A stretch of 55,839 nucleotides of DNA, taken from contig CASIAE010000014.1 of NCBI GenBank assembly GCA_949372605.1, forward strand, positions 1 through 55,839. The letters are read 5' to 3'. Source of the stretch: an uncultured Flavobacteriaceae bacterium (GTDB taxonomy: Bacteria > Bacteroidota > Bacteroidia > Flavobacteriales > Flavobacteriaceae). A model generated the notes under the pieces. That model was not told the DNA's origin. It did not search any database and saw only the letters and a program-made list of their open reading frames with translations. Each line of letters starts with the position of its first letter. The stretch's first letter is position 1. The position numbers and the translations under genes are program-made. Positions 25,939 to 35,002 of the stretch are shown here, piece by piece.

Positions 25939-26147
25939 TTGAATTCTATCTCTAGAATTAAATAAATATCACCCAAATATAAAAGAGTGTAAGGTTTTAC
26001 TTAAAGTTCTATATATCATTTTTTTTATCCTAAATTTTGTTAAAATTAAAATCTGGTTGTGAGGATTACATAACCAAGCCCGAAACAGCTAAGTCAATTA
26101 TTTAAATAAATCAAAAACATACAGAAAAAGGAATCTAAAGATGATCA

Positions 26148-26567
26148 CTAGCTACTCACAAAGCTTTCTATGCCCAAACGATAGGAGTCTAATCCAAAGC
26201 CAATTATCAAACCTTTTGCAACAGGTGTAATGAAGGAAGTGTGACGAAAATCTTCACGAGCAAAGGTGTTTGAAATATGAATCTCAAGAACAGGGCTGTC
26301 AATGGACTTAATGGCGTCACCTATAGCAACAGATGTATGTGTGTAGGCACCAGCATTAAGCAAAATCCCATCAGAGGAGAATCCAACCTCTTGAATACGA
26401 TTGATCAACTCCCCTTCTAAGTTAGATTGATAATAATCAAAAATGATCTTAGGAAACTGATTTTGCAAAACTTGATAGTAACTTTCAAATGTTTGATTTC
26501 CATATACCCCGGGCTCTCTTGTTCCTAGGAGGTTTAAGTTCGGGCCATTAATTATAGAAATCTTCAT
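26148..26567 (-). CDS. aroQ: type II 3-dehydroquinate dehydratase
   Basis: AroQ dehydrates 3-dehydroquinate to 3-dehydroshikimate in aromatic amino acid synthesis. The 139 residues begin ISIINGPNLNLLGTREPGVYGNQTF, with the catalytic tyrosine in GVYG and the NGPNLN substrate loop. ILLNAGAYTHTSVAIGDAI and VLEIHISNTFAREDFRHTSF carry the remaining active-site residues, including the catalytic histidine. It is divergent from xerD, as I recall in other flavobacteria. Confidence 0.95.
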   Translation of the reverse strand: MKISIINGPNLNLLGTREPGVYGNQTFESYYQVLQNQFPKIIFDYYQSNLEGELINRIQEVGFSSDGILLNAGAYTHTSVAIGDAIKSIDSPVLEIHISNTFAREDFRHTSFITPVAKGLIIGFGLDSYRLGIESFVSS

Positions 26568-26581
26568 TTTTTAATTTTTAG

Positions 26582-26589
26582 CAAAATTA
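26582..26589 (-). promoter_or_regulatory. aroQ -7 promoter element
   Basis: TAATTTTG on the minus strand fits TAnnTTTG, 14 bases before the aroQ ATG. No TTG is seen at -33. Confidence 0.5.
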
Positions 26590-26667
26590 ATCAAAATATA
26601 ATAGCAGCATAATATTTGTAAAAAAGCAAAAATAAAAGTGCGATTAATTTCATAAATTTACAATACT

Positions 26668-27573
26668 TTGAATTGGAAAACTAGTATAGAAGATTATGGA
26701 ATCTACCTCAAAATCGAAAGAGGTTTGTCGCAACATACTGTTGAAAATTACAGTATGGATATTATAGCTTTAAAGAATTTTATAAATTTAAGAAACATCA
26801 ATGAAAATCCCAAAAATTGTTCAAAAGAAACAGTACTACTGTTTATTTATGAAGAATCAAAATTTCAAAGTCCCCATACTCAGTCTCGAAGAATTTCCGG
26901 TTTAAAAAGTTTTTTTAATTTTTTAATCTTTGAAGGTTACCGTAAAACTGCACCAACTGACTTGTTAGAAAATCCTAAACTAGGAAGGAAACTTCCAGAA
27001 ACTCTCAATCTTTCAGAAATTGAAACCATCATAGCCTCTATAGATCTAGGAAATGCACTAGGTCACCGTAATCGTGCGATTATTGAAACCCTCTACGGAA
27101 GTGGATTAAGAGTAAGCGAGCTGGTAGAGCTAACCCTTTCTAACATCTTCATTAAAGAAGATTTGATTCGGGTCACTGGAAAAGGAGACAAGCAGCGATT
27201 GGTACCCCTAGGAAACTATTCTAAAAGGTATATCGAAATTTATATAGAGGAAATACGCAACCAAATGAAGGTGGCAAAGGAAGATTCAGATATTCTGTTT
27301 TTAAATAGAAATGGAAAGAAATTGACACGAGCAATGATTTTTACAATCGTAAAAAAACAAACTCAAAAAGCTGGAATCGATAAAAGTATCAGTCCACACA
27401 CCTTTAGACATTCATTCGCAACGCACTTACTGGAAAATGGGGCCGATCTAAGAACGATTCAACTGTTGATGGGACATGAAAGCATAATTACCACTGAGGT
27501 TTATACACATTTGGACAATAAGCACCTTAAGGAGGTGATGAAAAAATTCCATCCTAGAAATAAAATTAACTAG
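26668..27573 (+). CDS. xerD: site-specific tyrosine recombinase XerD/XerC
   Basis: A 301-residue tyrosine recombinase that resolves chromosome dimers at dif together with a partner. The N-terminal SAM-like domain is YLKIERGLSQHTVENYSMDI. The catalytic residues are all present: Arg in GSGLRVSELVEL, Lys in TGKGDKQRLVPL, HTFRHSFATHLLENGADL, GHESIITTEVYTH with the nucleophilic tyrosine. I use TTG 26668 because the protein then begins NWKTSIEDYGIYL like its relatives and no ATG or GTG fits. Which of XerC or XerD it is cannot be settled alone. Confidence 0.93.
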   Translation: MNWKTSIEDYGIYLKIERGLSQHTVENYSMDIIALKNFINLRNINENPKNCSKETVLLFIYEESKFQSPHTQSRRISGLKSFFNFLIFEGYRKTAPTDLLENPKLGRKLPETLNLSEIETIIASIDLGNALGHRNRAIIETLYGSGLRVSELVELTLSNIFIKEDLIRVTGKGDKQRLVPLGNYSKRYIEIYIEEIRNQMKVAKEDSDILFLNRNGKKLTRAMIFTIVKKQTQKAGIDKSISPHTFRHSFATHLLENGADLRTIQLLMGHESIITTEVYTHLDNKHLKEVMKKFHPRNKIN

Positions 27574-28274
27574 GAATTCACAACCAATCTAAAACCCTCT
27601 CCGTGAATATTAATGATTTGTACATTATCATCCGCTTTCAAATATTTTCGCAGTTTAGCAATGTAGACATCCATACTACGAGAAGTGAAGTAATTATCAT
27701 CTCTCCAAATCTTATTCAGAGCTACCTCCCTTGGCAAAAGATCATTTACATAAATTACTAGCAATTTAAGCAGCTGGTTCTCTTTTGGAGACAGTTTAAG
27801 AGGTTCTTGCGAAGCGATGTTTAAAAGTCTTAGTTTGGAGTTATAGCTAAACTTACCTAGGGTAAATTCAAAGATGTCAACTTCTGCAATATTGTTAATA
27901 TTCTTACGATTAATAATTGCTTTTATTTTTGCCAAAAGTACTTCTGAATCAAAAGGCTTGAATAAATAATCATCTGCACCTGCTCTAAAACCTCTCAAAA
28001 CATCATCTTTCAAATTTTTTGCTGTTAGGAAAACCAAAGGAACTTCTTCATTCTTTTCACGTATCTCTTTGGCTAATGTAAAGCCATCTTTATAAGGCAT
28101 CATTACATCAAGAATGCAAAGATCAAAGGTGTACTTATTAAACTTTTGAAGCCCTTCAATTCCGTTTTTTGCAAGGCTTACATCATAATCATTTAAGATC
28201 AGATAATCTTTTAATATGCTGCCAAAATTGACATCATCTTCAACAATTAATATTTTCTTCAGGTTTGTATTCAT
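27570..28274 (-). CDS. OmpR-family response regulator (RprY-like)
   Basis: A 234-residue response regulator. The receiver domain has EDD at residues 13-15, the phospho-acceptor aspartate in DLCILDVMMPYKDG, the threonine in PLVFLTAKN and the lysine in DDYLFKPFDSE. The C-terminal winged helix (SPKENQLLKLLVIYVNDLLPREVAL, DVYIAKLRKYL) binds DNA. It lies 17 bases after its sensor kinase and converges on xerD, sharing its last four bases with it. It resembles the RprXY pair of Bacteroidota. Confidence 0.92.
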   Translation of the reverse strand: MNTNLKKILIVEDDVNFGSILKDYLILNDYDVSLAKNGIEGLQKFNKYTFDLCILDVMMPYKDGFTLAKEIREKNEEVPLVFLTAKNLKDDVLRGFRAGADDYLFKPFDSEVLLAKIKAIINRKNINNIAEVDIFEFTLGKFSYNSKLRLLNIASQEPLKLSPKENQLLKLLVIYVNDLLPREVALNKIWRDDNYFTSRSMDVYIAKLRKYLKADDNVQIINIHGEGFRLVVNS

Positions 28275-28291
28275 AAATTAGTTTTATGTTA

Positions 28292-29872
28292 CTATTGTTT
28301 TTTGGGGAAACTTATTGTGAAAGATGTTCCTTTCCCAACATTACTAATTAATTCGATTGAACCGTTATGTAGGTCAATAATTTTTTTGACATAAGAAAGA
28401 CCTAATCCATGTCCCTTTATGTTGTGAATGTTTCCACTCTGCTCTCTGTAAAACTTTTCAAACACGAGTTTTTGGGTAGTCAAATCCATTCCAATTCCAC
28501 TATCTTCAATGGTAAAAATTAAATCCTTATTGGTATTCAATGTAGTTATTTTAATTTCAGGGGGATTATCAGAATATTTTATGGAGTTGTCCAAGAGGTT
28601 AATGATCAAATTCGTAATGTGGTTTAAATTTCCTTTAAAAAGTTTATCTGATGCCTCAAATCTTGTGCTTATTGATCCTTTTTTACTTTTAACCAACAGA
28701 TCAACATGACGAATTGCATTGTGAATTGCTTGATCAAGATCAATTTCACTAAATGCGATCGGAGCAGAACTTTTCTCAAGTCTTGAAATCAACAAGACGC
28801 TTTCCACTTGTGTCAACATACGCTTGTTTTCCTCCCTAATCATTTGAATATATTGTTTCACCTTGGAAGGTGTTGAAAGTATTTTTGTATTTGAAATCGC
28901 GTCAAGGGCAAGGTTAATGGTTGCTATTGGGGTCTTAAACTCGTGAGACATGTTATTTATAAAATCCGACTTCATCTCCGAAACTTTTTTCTGCTGAATG
29001 ATCTGATAAATAGCAGTTGAAGAAACGATTATTATAAAGAAAGTTAACAAAATTGAGAGTCCTGCTACACTTAAAATAGAAGAAAAAACAAATTTATTTT
29101 TTTCTGGAAAAAAAACTACCAACTTATATGGACTGTCAATTTCACCGTCTTCAGTGAAAATTGAAGCTTCATACCTTGGTCCGTTTTGTTCTTCTTTATA
29201 ATTATTTGACTTCACCTTAGTCGCTAAACCATTATTGAAAATTCCAAATTCAAAGTAAGTAAATATATTTTTATCTTTAAATTCTTCATCCAAAAGCATC
29301 TGTAGCTCTTGAATATTTAGTCTTCTATGAATGGGAATGGTTCTAGAATAGTCAGAAAAAGCAGCGCGATATTTCACCTGATCATAAATATTGATCCGCT
29401 CAACAGATCTCAATTTATCGATAGAAGAGGGCAATTTGTTTTCACGATTAAAGATTTTATCATTATTTAAAACCGTTGTAGTTTTAACTTTTTTGTAATC
29501 TTTAACATTTGACTCCTCACCGAATTTAAGATCAACATTAAGAATGTAATTTTCTTCTAAAATACCGTAGGCATAAAAAGAAGTTAAATTAGATGTTATG
29601 TCATCATCCATAAACAGAAAAACATCAGTAAAATGTGAATCGTTGGGAGTCCCAACAGAATCGAGAAGCTTCTCGAATGCTACTATATAATCAGACATCT
29701 CCCGCTCTTCAATAATCATAGAAACTGAATTCAAAGACTGACTTACTGCTAGGCTAAACTCCTCTTCTTTGTCTTCCCAAGCAGATATTATCCAATACAC
29801 TTGTACAGAGATAATTGCCATTATAGAAATAATCATCAAGCTGACTAACATTATGAAGAAGTTTTTTTTCAA
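28292..29872 (-). CDS. sensor histidine kinase (RprX-like)
   Basis: A 526-residue membrane kinase. Transmembrane segments lie at about residues 5-28 and 265-290, flanking a periplasmic sensor of about 235 residues with no known domain that I can name. The dimerisation H-box is SDFINNMSHEFKTPIATINLALDAI; the ATPase domain carries NLIINLLDNSIKYSDNPPEI (N box), FTIEDSGIGMD (G1) and GHGLGLSYVKKI (G2). It should phosphorylate the response regulator 17 bases downstream. The signal sensed is not visible. Confidence 0.92.
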   Translation of the reverse strand: MKKNFFIMLVSLMIISIMAIISVQVYWIISAWEDKEEEFSLAVSQSLNSVSMIIEEREMSDYIVAFEKLLDSVGTPNDSHFTDVFLFMDDDITSNLTSFYAYGILEENYILNVDLKFGEESNVKDYKKVKTTTVLNNDKIFNRENKLPSSIDKLRSVERINIYDQVKYRAAFSDYSRTIPIHRRLNIQELQMLLDEEFKDKNIFTYFEFGIFNNGLATKVKSNNYKEEQNGPRYEASIFTEDGEIDSPYKLVVFFPEKNKFVFSSILSVAGLSILLTFFIIIVSSTAIYQIIQQKKVSEMKSDFINNMSHEFKTPIATINLALDAISNTKILSTPSKVKQYIQMIREENKRMLTQVESVLLISRLEKSSAPIAFSEIDLDQAIHNAIRHVDLLVKSKKGSISTRFEASDKLFKGNLNHITNLIINLLDNSIKYSDNPPEIKITTLNTNKDLIFTIEDSGIGMDLTTQKLVFEKFYREQSGNIHNIKGHGLGLSYVKKIIDLHNGSIELISNVGKGTSFTISFPKKQ

Positions 29873-29968
29873 CGGATATTATTGTTTAATTATTTAATAT
29901 GGGGATTGTTAATTTTACAAATATCTTTAAAAAACAACAGCACCATTCACAATAGAATGTTAATAGGT

Positions 29969-30550
29969 TCACATTTTTATTAAGTTTTTGTGAATAGCTT
30001 CTATTTCTATCAACGTATTTACCCAGTTAGTATTGTTGATTACAAAATCAGCTAATGGAATTTTTAACTTATCTTCCCATTGATTGTTAATCCTCATCAA
30101 TAATTTTTCCCTTGAAATATTATCCCGTTTCATAACTCTACTGATTCTAGTTTCCACGGGAGAAGTGACTAAAATCGTGGTATTACATTTTTTATAACCG
30201 CCTGTTTCAAACAAAATAGCAGCTTCTTTTATGACATAATAAGATTTTTTACGGATTACAAATTTATTAAAATCAGCTGCAACTGCGGGGTGAACTAAAG
30301 CATTTAACTGTCTAAGTTTTTCGGGACTATTAAACACTATGTCAGCAACTTTTTCACGATCTAACTTTGTATTTAAATAAATATCCGAACCAAATATTTT
30401 CTTGATTTCTGATATCAAAAAAAGATTTGACTCAATCAACTTTTTAGACTCTAAATCCGATTCATAGCAGGGAATTCCTTTTGCTTTAAAAACATTTAGA
30501 ATTTTAGTTTTTCCACTTCCAATTCCCCCTGTAAGTCCTATGATCTTCAT
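29969..30550 (-). CDS. coaE: dephospho-CoA kinase
   Basis: CoaE phosphorylates dephospho-CoA, the last step of coenzyme A synthesis. I chose ATG 30548-30550, giving 193 residues beginning MKIIGLTGGIGSGKTKILNVF with the P-loop, and an ATGA overlap with the ybbR stop. A longer frame open to 30586 would add 12 residues with no family support. ALVHPAVAADF and KEAAILFETGGYKKCN are the CoA-binding and lid segments. Together with coaBC at 34995-36203 the window holds three steps of CoA synthesis. Confidence 0.93.
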   Translation of the reverse strand: MKIIGLTGGIGSGKTKILNVFKAKGIPCYESDLESKKLIESNLFLISEIKKIFGSDIYLNTKLDREKVADIVFNSPEKLRQLNALVHPAVAADFNKFVIRKKSYYVIKEAAILFETGGYKKCNTTILVTSPVETRISRVMKRDNISREKLLMRINNQWEDKLKIPLADFVINNTNWVNTLIEIEAIHKNLIKM

Positions 30551-31515
30551 TGTCTTATTAAATAATCTACTTCCATTGGTTTCCATCTAACCTTTCGGAC
30601 ACCTTGGGGTTGCCTTTCAATATTTACGATTAGCGATTTTTTACTTCCTCCGTCAGAAGTGTCAAAGTCACAACTAAAAGTAAAATCCTTAGATTCAATT
30701 AGCTCTGCTTTATTTAGAAGCACAGAAAAAGTAACCGCAACTGATTGAGGAAATAACTTTATGGAAAGGCTATCAGGTAAACTTTTAATATTGATAAAAG
30801 ATGAGACTGTTTTCTCGGTAAACTTCCTAACGCTAGCTGTTACTATTGTGTGTTTTTTTTCTAATTTTAATAAAACATTCGTTTTTACAAAGCCAATTTT
30901 TTTTTTGATATCCGTATTTACATCGATAAGTTTAATTGGCAATGTGTTTAATCCATTTAAAGTATCAAGCATTTGTGCAGGTCCAGAAATCCAAAGACTA
31001 TCAGGCTCAATGTTCCAGTCTTCATTAATGGCAAATCCAGGCAAAAAGTCTATGTTTAGTAATGGGCGAATAGCAACTTTTTTTCTTTCAAGTTTGTCAT
31101 AATTAAATTTTAAAATATTTGGAGTGACTTGATTTACGGTTGCATTATCAAAAAGCTGTTGTTCAATTTGAAACCTTTGATTAAATAGGTTGATCAATGC
31201 GGTTCCTGAGGTATAGGAAGCGTTTTCAAATGAAAGTTCCACTTTTTTATTAAACAAATGATAAATCAGCAATTGAAAACCACTGGCAGTGAGATCGACA
31301 TTAAGTACTAAATCCTTTTCTAAAATCGGAACAATGGTAACAGGGAGGTCGATCAGATTTACTGATAAATCCACTTTAGAATCATAGGTGTTTGAAAGCT
31401 TTGTTATTACCCAAAAAATAGTCGACAACACCACAAAGAATATGAAAAACCGAAACTTATTCTTTTCGGGGAAACTTTTTTTAAAATTGCTTAGTAGTCG
31501 ATCGGCAATTGCCAT
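30547..31515 (-). CDS. YbbR-like domain protein
   Basis: A 322-residue protein with one transmembrane segment near residues 22-42 (FRFFIFFVVLSTIFWVITKL) followed by extracytoplasmic YbbR-type beta domains. In Firmicutes YbbR (CdaR) regulates the diadenylate cyclase CdaA; in Bacteroidota the partner is usually not adjacent, and no cyclase gene is seen here. The SLWISGPAQMLDTLNGLNT segment is typical of YbbR repeats. Its stop overlaps the coaE start by four bases, so these two are co-translated. Confidence 0.8.
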   Translation of the reverse strand: MAIADRLLSNFKKSFPEKNKFRFFIFFVVLSTIFWVITKLSNTYDSKVDLSVNLIDLPVTIVPILEKDLVLNVDLTASGFQLLIYHLFNKKVELSFENASYTSGTALINLFNQRFQIEQQLFDNATVNQVTPNILKFNYDKLERKKVAIRPLLNIDFLPGFAINEDWNIEPDSLWISGPAQMLDTLNGLNTLPIKLIDVNTDIKKKIGFVKTNVLLKLEKKHTIVTASVRKFTEKTVSSFINIKSLPDSLSIKLFPQSVAVTFSVLLNKAELIESKDFTFSCDFDTSDGGSKKSLIVNIERQPQGVRKVRWKPMEVDYLIRQ

Positions 31516-31541
31516 ATTCTAGGGAATTAAGTTAGAATAGA

Positions 31542-32357
31542 TTAAATTTGATCCAAAGCGTCGATGATTTCTTGACTTACTCCGACGTTAGAAAAACCTC
31601 CATCATGGAATAAATTCTGTAGTGTCACCATTTTTGTATAATCAGAAAACATCATCACCGTATAATTTGCGCAGTCCTCAGCAGTAGCATTTCCTAAAGG
31701 AGCGGTTTTTTCAGCATAATGGAGAAAACCATCCAATCCTTTTACTCCTTTACCAGCGGTTGTTAAAGTAGGAGACTGAGAAATGGTATTAACTCTAACT
31801 TTCTTCTCTTTTCCAAAGAAATATCCAAAGCTTCTTGCTATCGATTCCAAGTAAGCTTTGTTATCAGCCATGTCATTGTAGTTTGGAAAAGTTCGTTGTG
31901 CAGCGATGTAGGAAAGTCCTACAATACTTCCCCATGGATTCATAGCATCTTTTTTATATAAAGTTTGCATTAATTTATGAAAAGAAACTGCAGAAACATC
32001 CCATCCTTTTGCCATCCAATCATAGTTTAGATCCGTATAGTGTTTCCCCTTTCTGACGTTAATAGACATTCCTATAGAATGTAATACAAAATCTAACTTA
32101 CCACCCAAATTTCCTAAGGCCTTGTCCACAAGGTTTTCTAAATCTTCCATATTGGTTGCGTCGGCGGGAATAACAATTGAGCCCGTTTCTTCTGCCAAAT
32201 TATTAATCGTTCCCATTCTCATCGCGACAGGGGCGTTAGTTAAAACGAATTTTCCACCTGCATCAGCAACTGCTTGGGCTGTTTTCCATGCAATTGACTG
32301 ATCATCTAGCGCTCCGAAAATAATTCCTCTTTTTCCTTCTAATATCCTATGGGACAT
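31542..32357 (-). CDS. fabI: enoyl-[acyl-carrier-protein] reductase (NADH)
   Basis: FabI completes each cycle of fatty acid elongation. The 271 residues have the short-chain dehydrogenase fold: GIIFGALDDQSIAWKTAQAVADAG (NAD site), FVLHSIGMSINVRKGK and the catalytic Tyr-x6-Lys in NYNDMADNKAYLESIARS. The closing FHDGGFSNVGVSQEI is the conserved C-terminal region. A -7 box lies 25 bases upstream of the ATG, so it can be transcribed on its own, downstream of recN. Confidence 0.95.
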   Translation of the reverse strand: MSHRILEGKRGIIFGALDDQSIAWKTAQAVADAGGKFVLTNAPVAMRMGTINNLAEETGSIVIPADATNMEDLENLVDKALGNLGGKLDFVLHSIGMSINVRKGKHYTDLNYDWMAKGWDVSAVSFHKLMQTLYKKDAMNPWGSIVGLSYIAAQRTFPNYNDMADNKAYLESIARSFGYFFGKEKKVRVNTISQSPTLTTAGKGVKGLDGFLHYAEKTAPLGNATAEDCANYTVMMFSDYTKMVTLQNLFHDGGFSNVGVSQEIIDALDQI

Positions 32358-32382
32358 ACTTGTTTCTTTATGATTAGTTTGA

Positions 32383-32390
32383 CAAATATA
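32383..32390 (-). promoter_or_regulatory. fabI -7 promoter element
   Basis: TATATTTG on the minus strand fits TAnnTTTG, 25 bases before the fabI ATG and just after the restored end of recN. No TTG at -33. Confidence 0.5.
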
Positions 32391-32393
32391 CAG

Positions 32394-32520
32394 TTAATTG
32401 AGTAATTGCTTGGCGTGCTCCAAAGCGGTTTTAGTCATTCCCTCTCCGGCCAACATTTGTGCCAATTCCTCTACCCTTTCTTGATGATTTAAATCTTTTA
32501 ATTTTGTTAGTGTATCTTGA
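32394..32520 (-). other. recN: out-of-frame true C-terminus of RecN
   Basis: On the minus strand, in the frame one base off from the open frame, this reads DTLTKLKDLNHQERVEELAQ, then MLAGEGMTKTALEHAKQLLN and a TAA at 32394-32396. This is the conserved RecN C-terminus. Dropping one A in the AAGA near 32513-32518 restores it. It is not a separate gene. Confidence 0.85.
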
Positions 32521-34047
32521 TCCGTTTACTTCTTTATAAACTCTAAAATGCTGTTTGCCTTTGGCTGCTACTTGAGGTAAATGAGTAATTGTAAAGACCT
32601 GCATGTATTTTGCCATGTCAGACATGATGTTCCCTATTTCATTTGAAACTTGACCCGAAACGCCGGTGTCAATTTCATCAAATACAATCGTAGGAAGCTT
32701 TTTAAAGCGAGACAAAATTGTCTTTATTGAAAGCATAATTCTTGACATTTCGCCTCCTGAAGCAACTTTCTTTAAGGGATTGTATTCGGATCCTAAGTTA
32801 GCAGAAAAAAGAAACTCTAATCGTTCTTTTCCATTGTGCAACAATTTTTCGCTTTCTATAAGTTCAATTTTAAATTTGGCATTCTGCATGCCCATTCTAG
32901 CGACCAATTGCTCCATTTCAGAACACAGTCTAGGAATTGCTTTTTGACGGTTATTATGTAATTTGATCGCAATAGCATTCAGCTCTGTTAAATATTTATT
33001 TAATTTATCCAAAAGTTTCTTAATGTTTTCTTCTAAGTTTTCAGTCTCCTGAAGTTTTAAATCTATACTATTCTTTATCTCAATTAAATCAACTACATCA
33101 TCAACTTTGTGTTTGGTGTAGAGCGCATAGAGTAATTTAAGTTGCTCTTCTGACTCCTCTAGTTGTTTGGGATTTATCTCAAGTAGCTCCAACTTAGCTT
33201 GTAAGTCATTGACAATGTCTTTGAGGTCAATCGACAAACTTGTAGTTCTTTTTTTGAAAGTCTCGAATTGTTTCGATTTTTCGGCAGCTTGATTTAATAT
33301 GGATTTCAAAGAATATAGCTGTGTCAAAACACCCATTCGCTCCTCCTCAATTATTTGAATACTTTGGGATAAATAGGATTGTAGATCTTCAACATTAGAA
33401 AGCTGGCTGATCATTTCTTCGAGAGGTACTTGCATTCCTACCTTAAGGTTTGCAGCTTCTAATTCTTCAAGTAAATAAAGATTATAATCTCTATCACTAC
33501 TGGCCTTTTGATTCAAATCGAGCAATCGCTGATGTTCCTCCTTCACATAATTATAGGCTTTCAGCTTGTCTTGAAACTGTCTTAATAAATGCTCATTTCC
33601 AGCCAATGCATCAAGAACTAAAAACTGATATTCACTTTTAAACAAGGATTGATTATCGTGTTGGGAATGAACATCTATTAAAGTTTCGCTCAAACGACTG
33701 ATTTTATCGAGAGTAACTGGCGTGTCATTTATAAAAGCTCTTGATTTACCACTAGGGAGGATCTCTCTCCTTATGATGGTCTCGGATGCATGGTCTAGGG
33801 ATTCTTCGTCAAAAAAGTGTCTTAAATCGTATTTATCTATTAAAAATGATGCTTCAACGATGCATTTCTTTGTACCGTCTTTAAGAACATTAAGCTCTGC
33901 TCTTTTCCCCAGAACTAGTGAAAGTCCACCCATCAGAATAGATTTACCCGCACCGGTTTCTCCTGTAATACAGGTCATGCCATCCAGAAAAGAAACATCC
34001 AGATGTTCTATTAATGCATAATTGGTAATCTTTAGACCTTTAATCAA
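32431..34047 (-). CDS. recN: DNA repair protein RecN, frameshifted near the C-terminus
   Basis: RecN is an SMC-like ATPase that acts early at DNA double-strand breaks. The open frame has 538 residues: Walker A TGETGAGKSILMGGLSLVLG at about residues 28-47, a central coiled coil, the signature KKVASGGEMSRIMLSI and Walker B PTIVFDEIDTGVSGQ. All ATPase motifs are intact. After QHFRVYKEVNGS the frame ends in an unrelated 22-residue tail; the proper last 43 residues lie one frame over and end at 32394. So one extra base is present near 32515. This is either a sequencing error or a mild truncation. It has a strong own promoter with a palindrome over it. Confidence 0.92.
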   Translation of the reverse strand: MIKGLKITNYALIEHLDVSFLDGMTCITGETGAGKSILMGGLSLVLGKRAELNVLKDGTKKCIVEASFLIDKYDLRHFFDEESLDHASETIIRREILPSGKSRAFINDTPVTLDKISRLSETLIDVHSQHDNQSLFKSEYQFLVLDALAGNEHLLRQFQDKLKAYNYVKEEHQRLLDLNQKASSDRDYNLYLLEELEAANLKVGMQVPLEEMISQLSNVEDLQSYLSQSIQIIEEERMGVLTQLYSLKSILNQAAEKSKQFETFKKRTTSLSIDLKDIVNDLQAKLELLEINPKQLEESEEQLKLLYALYTKHKVDDVVDLIEIKNSIDLKLQETENLEENIKKLLDKLNKYLTELNAIAIKLHNNRQKAIPRLCSEMEQLVARMGMQNAKFKIELIESEKLLHNGKERLEFLFSANLGSEYNPLKKVASGGEMSRIMLSIKTILSRFKKLPTIVFDEIDTGVSGQVSNEIGNIMSDMAKYMQVFTITHLPQVAAKGKQHFRVYKEVNGSRYTNKIKRFKSSRKGRGIGTNVGRRGND

Positions 34048-34069
34048 AAAAAATGTTTATTATCTGTTT

Positions 34070-34084
34070 GTTATCAAAGATAAC
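34070..34084. promoter_or_regulatory. palindrome over the recN -7 box
   Basis: GTTATCAAAGATAAC is a perfect inverted repeat of six bases per arm around AAA. It contains most of the recN -7 element, so a protein bound here would block transcription. This is a candidate operator; no regulator is identified. Confidence 0.45.
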
Positions 34085-34105
34085 CGAGATTAAAAATAAT
34101 TTCAA
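34075..34105 (-). promoter_or_regulatory. recN promoter (TTG-N20-TATCTTTG)
   Basis: On the minus strand TTG (34103-34105) and TATCTTTG (34075-34082) are 20 bases apart, a good Bacteroidota promoter, 27 bases before the recN ATG. Confidence 0.7.
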
Positions 34106-34114
34106 GTAATCTGA

Positions 34115-35002
34115 CTATTTAATTTGTTTCCATTGCGAAAGAAAGAAAGGCGCAATCTTTTTAAGTAATTCAGCAGTTTGGTCAAACTCAACTTCGGGGC
34201 CACTAGAAAAAACCTTTACTATTTCATCAGATTTGGCATCAAAAAAAAGCTGTAAAAGCAAGGCGTTGGGTCTGCGCATGAATAATTTCTCAAGACCAGA
34301 CAAGGCCTTCATCATTTCTGTTTTGCCATTTTCCGGAGATTGAGTCATCACATCCATCCCTTTTCGGTGATAGGCATACATCGTTTCTCTGTACTCTTTA
34401 AATGTGTTTGAACGCATCGAATCAACTAACCAAAAACGATTTCTGACGCTTTCATTTTGCTTCCAACCTTTATGACCAGTCAACTGAGACAGGTTGACAA
34501 TCTTTTGGGCTTGTTCAAAATAATCATTTCCTCCTTTAAACTGATAACTATCAGCGTCCAATCCCAAAATGGTATAAACATAAAAACTAATGAGTGCAAC
34601 GATATTAGACTCAAATGCAGAGGGATTATAAAATAGAGGCTGAAATTCTTCGTAAACAAAACTGATATCTTTATCTAAAAAATTTAATATTGGGCTATCA
34701 AAATTTGAATCAAATATTGGTCGCTGAGATTGAACTTGGAGCGTCCCTTCAAACTTAGAAGCGCCGTAGGAAGTAAGATTAATGACAAAACTACAAGTAA
34801 TTTTTTCTTGAAGTAAAAACTCAACACTAGTCCATGATCTCGTATTAATGAACTCATTCAAAGAACGCTCTAATGTTTTAAAAACCTGCTGATTGGTTTG
34901 ATTCACCAGATCCGCATTTATGATCACTTGAGCATTCAATTCTTGGGCTTGAACATGAAAAGAAAAAAGCGAAATAACTGAAAATATCCATAGGTTACGC
35001 AT
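34115..35002 (-). CDS. porD: DUF4835 family protein (type IX secretion protein PorD)
   Basis: A 295-residue exported protein with a signal peptide, MRNLWIFSVISLFSFHVQAQEL, cleaved after Ala-Gln-Ala or nearby. The body matches the DUF4835 family: ELNAQVIINADLVNQTNQQVFKTLE near the start, FSLxSY-type segments in the middle (NIVALISFYVYTILGLDADSY) and ALSGLEKLFMRRPNALLLQLFFDAK. The family is annotated PorD and linked to type IX secretion and gliding in Bacteroidota. It overlaps coaBC by eight bases, an arrangement I recall as widespread in flavobacteria. Confidence 0.8.
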   Translation of the reverse strand: MRNLWIFSVISLFSFHVQAQELNAQVIINADLVNQTNQQVFKTLERSLNEFINTRSWTSVEFLLQEKITCSFVINLTSYGASKFEGTLQVQSQRPIFDSNFDSPILNFLDKDISFVYEEFQPLFYNPSAFESNIVALISFYVYTILGLDADSYQFKGGNDYFEQAQKIVNLSQLTGHKGWKQNESVRNRFWLVDSMRSNTFKEYRETMYAYHRKGMDVMTQSPENGKTEMMKALSGLEKLFMRRPNALLLQLFFDAKSDEIVKVFSSGPEVEFDQTAELLKKIAPFFLSQWKQIK

